A stretch of 6,347 nucleotides of DNA, from the NCBI GenBank assembly GCA_030635005.1, contig DAOVZS010000122.1:1-6347 (forward strand), in the 5' to 3' direction. This stretch comes from Thiomargarita sp. (GTDB taxonomy: Bacteria > Pseudomonadota > Gammaproteobacteria > Beggiatoales > Beggiatoaceae). The notes beneath the pieces were generated by a model that was not told the origin of the DNA, made no database searches, and worked only from the letters and a program-made list of their open reading frames with translations. Both the position numbers and the translations under genes were made by a program. This document shows positions 5,966 to 6,347 of this stretch, one piece after another (within the stretch, counting starts at the first letter, position 1; the number at the start of each line of letters is the position of its first letter).

Positions 5966-6347
5966 TTAATGAAAATACTGCCAATTACCCAAAATACAAT
6001 ATCCTATCAAAAAGAGATAATCTATGACAAGATAGCAGAACAATAAGCGTGCAATTGGAGAAGGTGTGTATGTTTCTAAACTTTTTTGCACGTTATTTTC
6101 GATGATAAACAAGACATAAAGGAATGTGATTAATATCATCATAAGGCGTACAAAAAATAGTATGTGTGACAATATTTCATCAACTGGCTTCGTAAGAAAT
6201 GAAATAAGCATCATAATGAAAAATATGGATTGCATTATCCCATTTATTATTTTTTGTGTCAGAATTTTTTTCCACACTGTGTCCCAACCATTCCACCAAC
6301 CATCTACCAAGATCTTTAATCCTGTCGTTTTTATATCTTGTTCGAAT
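5966..6347 (-). CDS. Small integral membrane protein, N-terminus beyond the window (partial)
   Basis: The reading frame is open to the right edge of the window, so the true start is outside; 126 residues plus the stop are visible. No in-frame ATG precedes the conserved-looking WWNGWDTVWKKIL segment, and a TTG at 6310 is not needed as a start because the frame stays open upstream. This Trp-rich stretch (17-29 of the visible part) could be an amphipathic helix at the membrane surface. It is followed by three predicted membrane segments at about 33-51, 62-82 and 98-120, with a charged loop ENNVQKSLETYTPSPIAR between the last two. The protein ends at GNWQYFH. I do not recognise the family and no catalytic motif is visible. 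It is separated by 176 bp from the next gene on the same strand, so it may or may not belong to the same transcript. Confidence 0.65.
   Translation of the reverse strand, partial: FEQDIKTTGLKILVDGWWNGWDTVWKKILTQKIINGIMQSIFFIMMLISFLTKPVDEILSHILFFVRLMMILITFLYVLFIIENNVQKSLETYTPSPIARLLFCYLVIDYLFLIGYCILGNWQYFH

Overview
This window is AT-rich, densely coded bacterial DNA. It most likely comes from a gammaproteobacterium. The evidence is an E. coli-type PurB of about 452 aa, an E. coli-like IspH with matching catalytic residue numbers, and a small CPFE...CGC cysteine protein of a kind I associate with gamma- and betaproteobacteria. The low GC and a palindromic repeat containing CTGAATCAGAATTTACAG recall large sulfur-oxidising bacteria such as Beggiatoa or Thiomargarita. 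That placement is an impression from memory, not something the sequence proves.

Layout. Positions 1-355 hold no supportable gene. They do hold a 139-bp inverted-repeat element (135-273, 24-bp perfect arms extendable to 42 bp with four mismatches) with a smaller hairpin in its loop, followed by a good sigma70-type promoter (293-322). This promoter drives a two-gene plus-strand unit. The first gene encodes a 144-aa protein with seven cysteines (356-790). It overlaps by ATGA the second, a 527-aa PIF1/RecD-like helicase (787-2370) whose first ~97 residues form a separate small module rather than helicase sequence. A symmetric hairpin (2370-2395) separates this unit from the convergent minus-strand genes.

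The minus strand, read from right to left, carries a 5'-truncated membrane protein (5966-6347, running off the window), a secreted or membrane-anchored protein of unknown function with 11-residue repeats (5013-5789), ispH (4077-5003), purB (2715-4073) and a small periplasmic c-type cytochrome (2405-2701). The last four have gaps of only 9, 3 and 13 bp, so they are probably co-transcribed. IspH makes isoprenoid precursors with a 4Fe-4S cluster. PurB acts twice in purine nucleotide synthesis. The cytochrome is exported and carries one heme.

The least ordinary part is the plus-strand pair. It joins a possible metal- or Fe-S-binding protein to a helicase with an extra N-terminal module, next to a palindromic repeat. 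The evidence supports a co-expressed pair of unknown role. It does not establish a new system.
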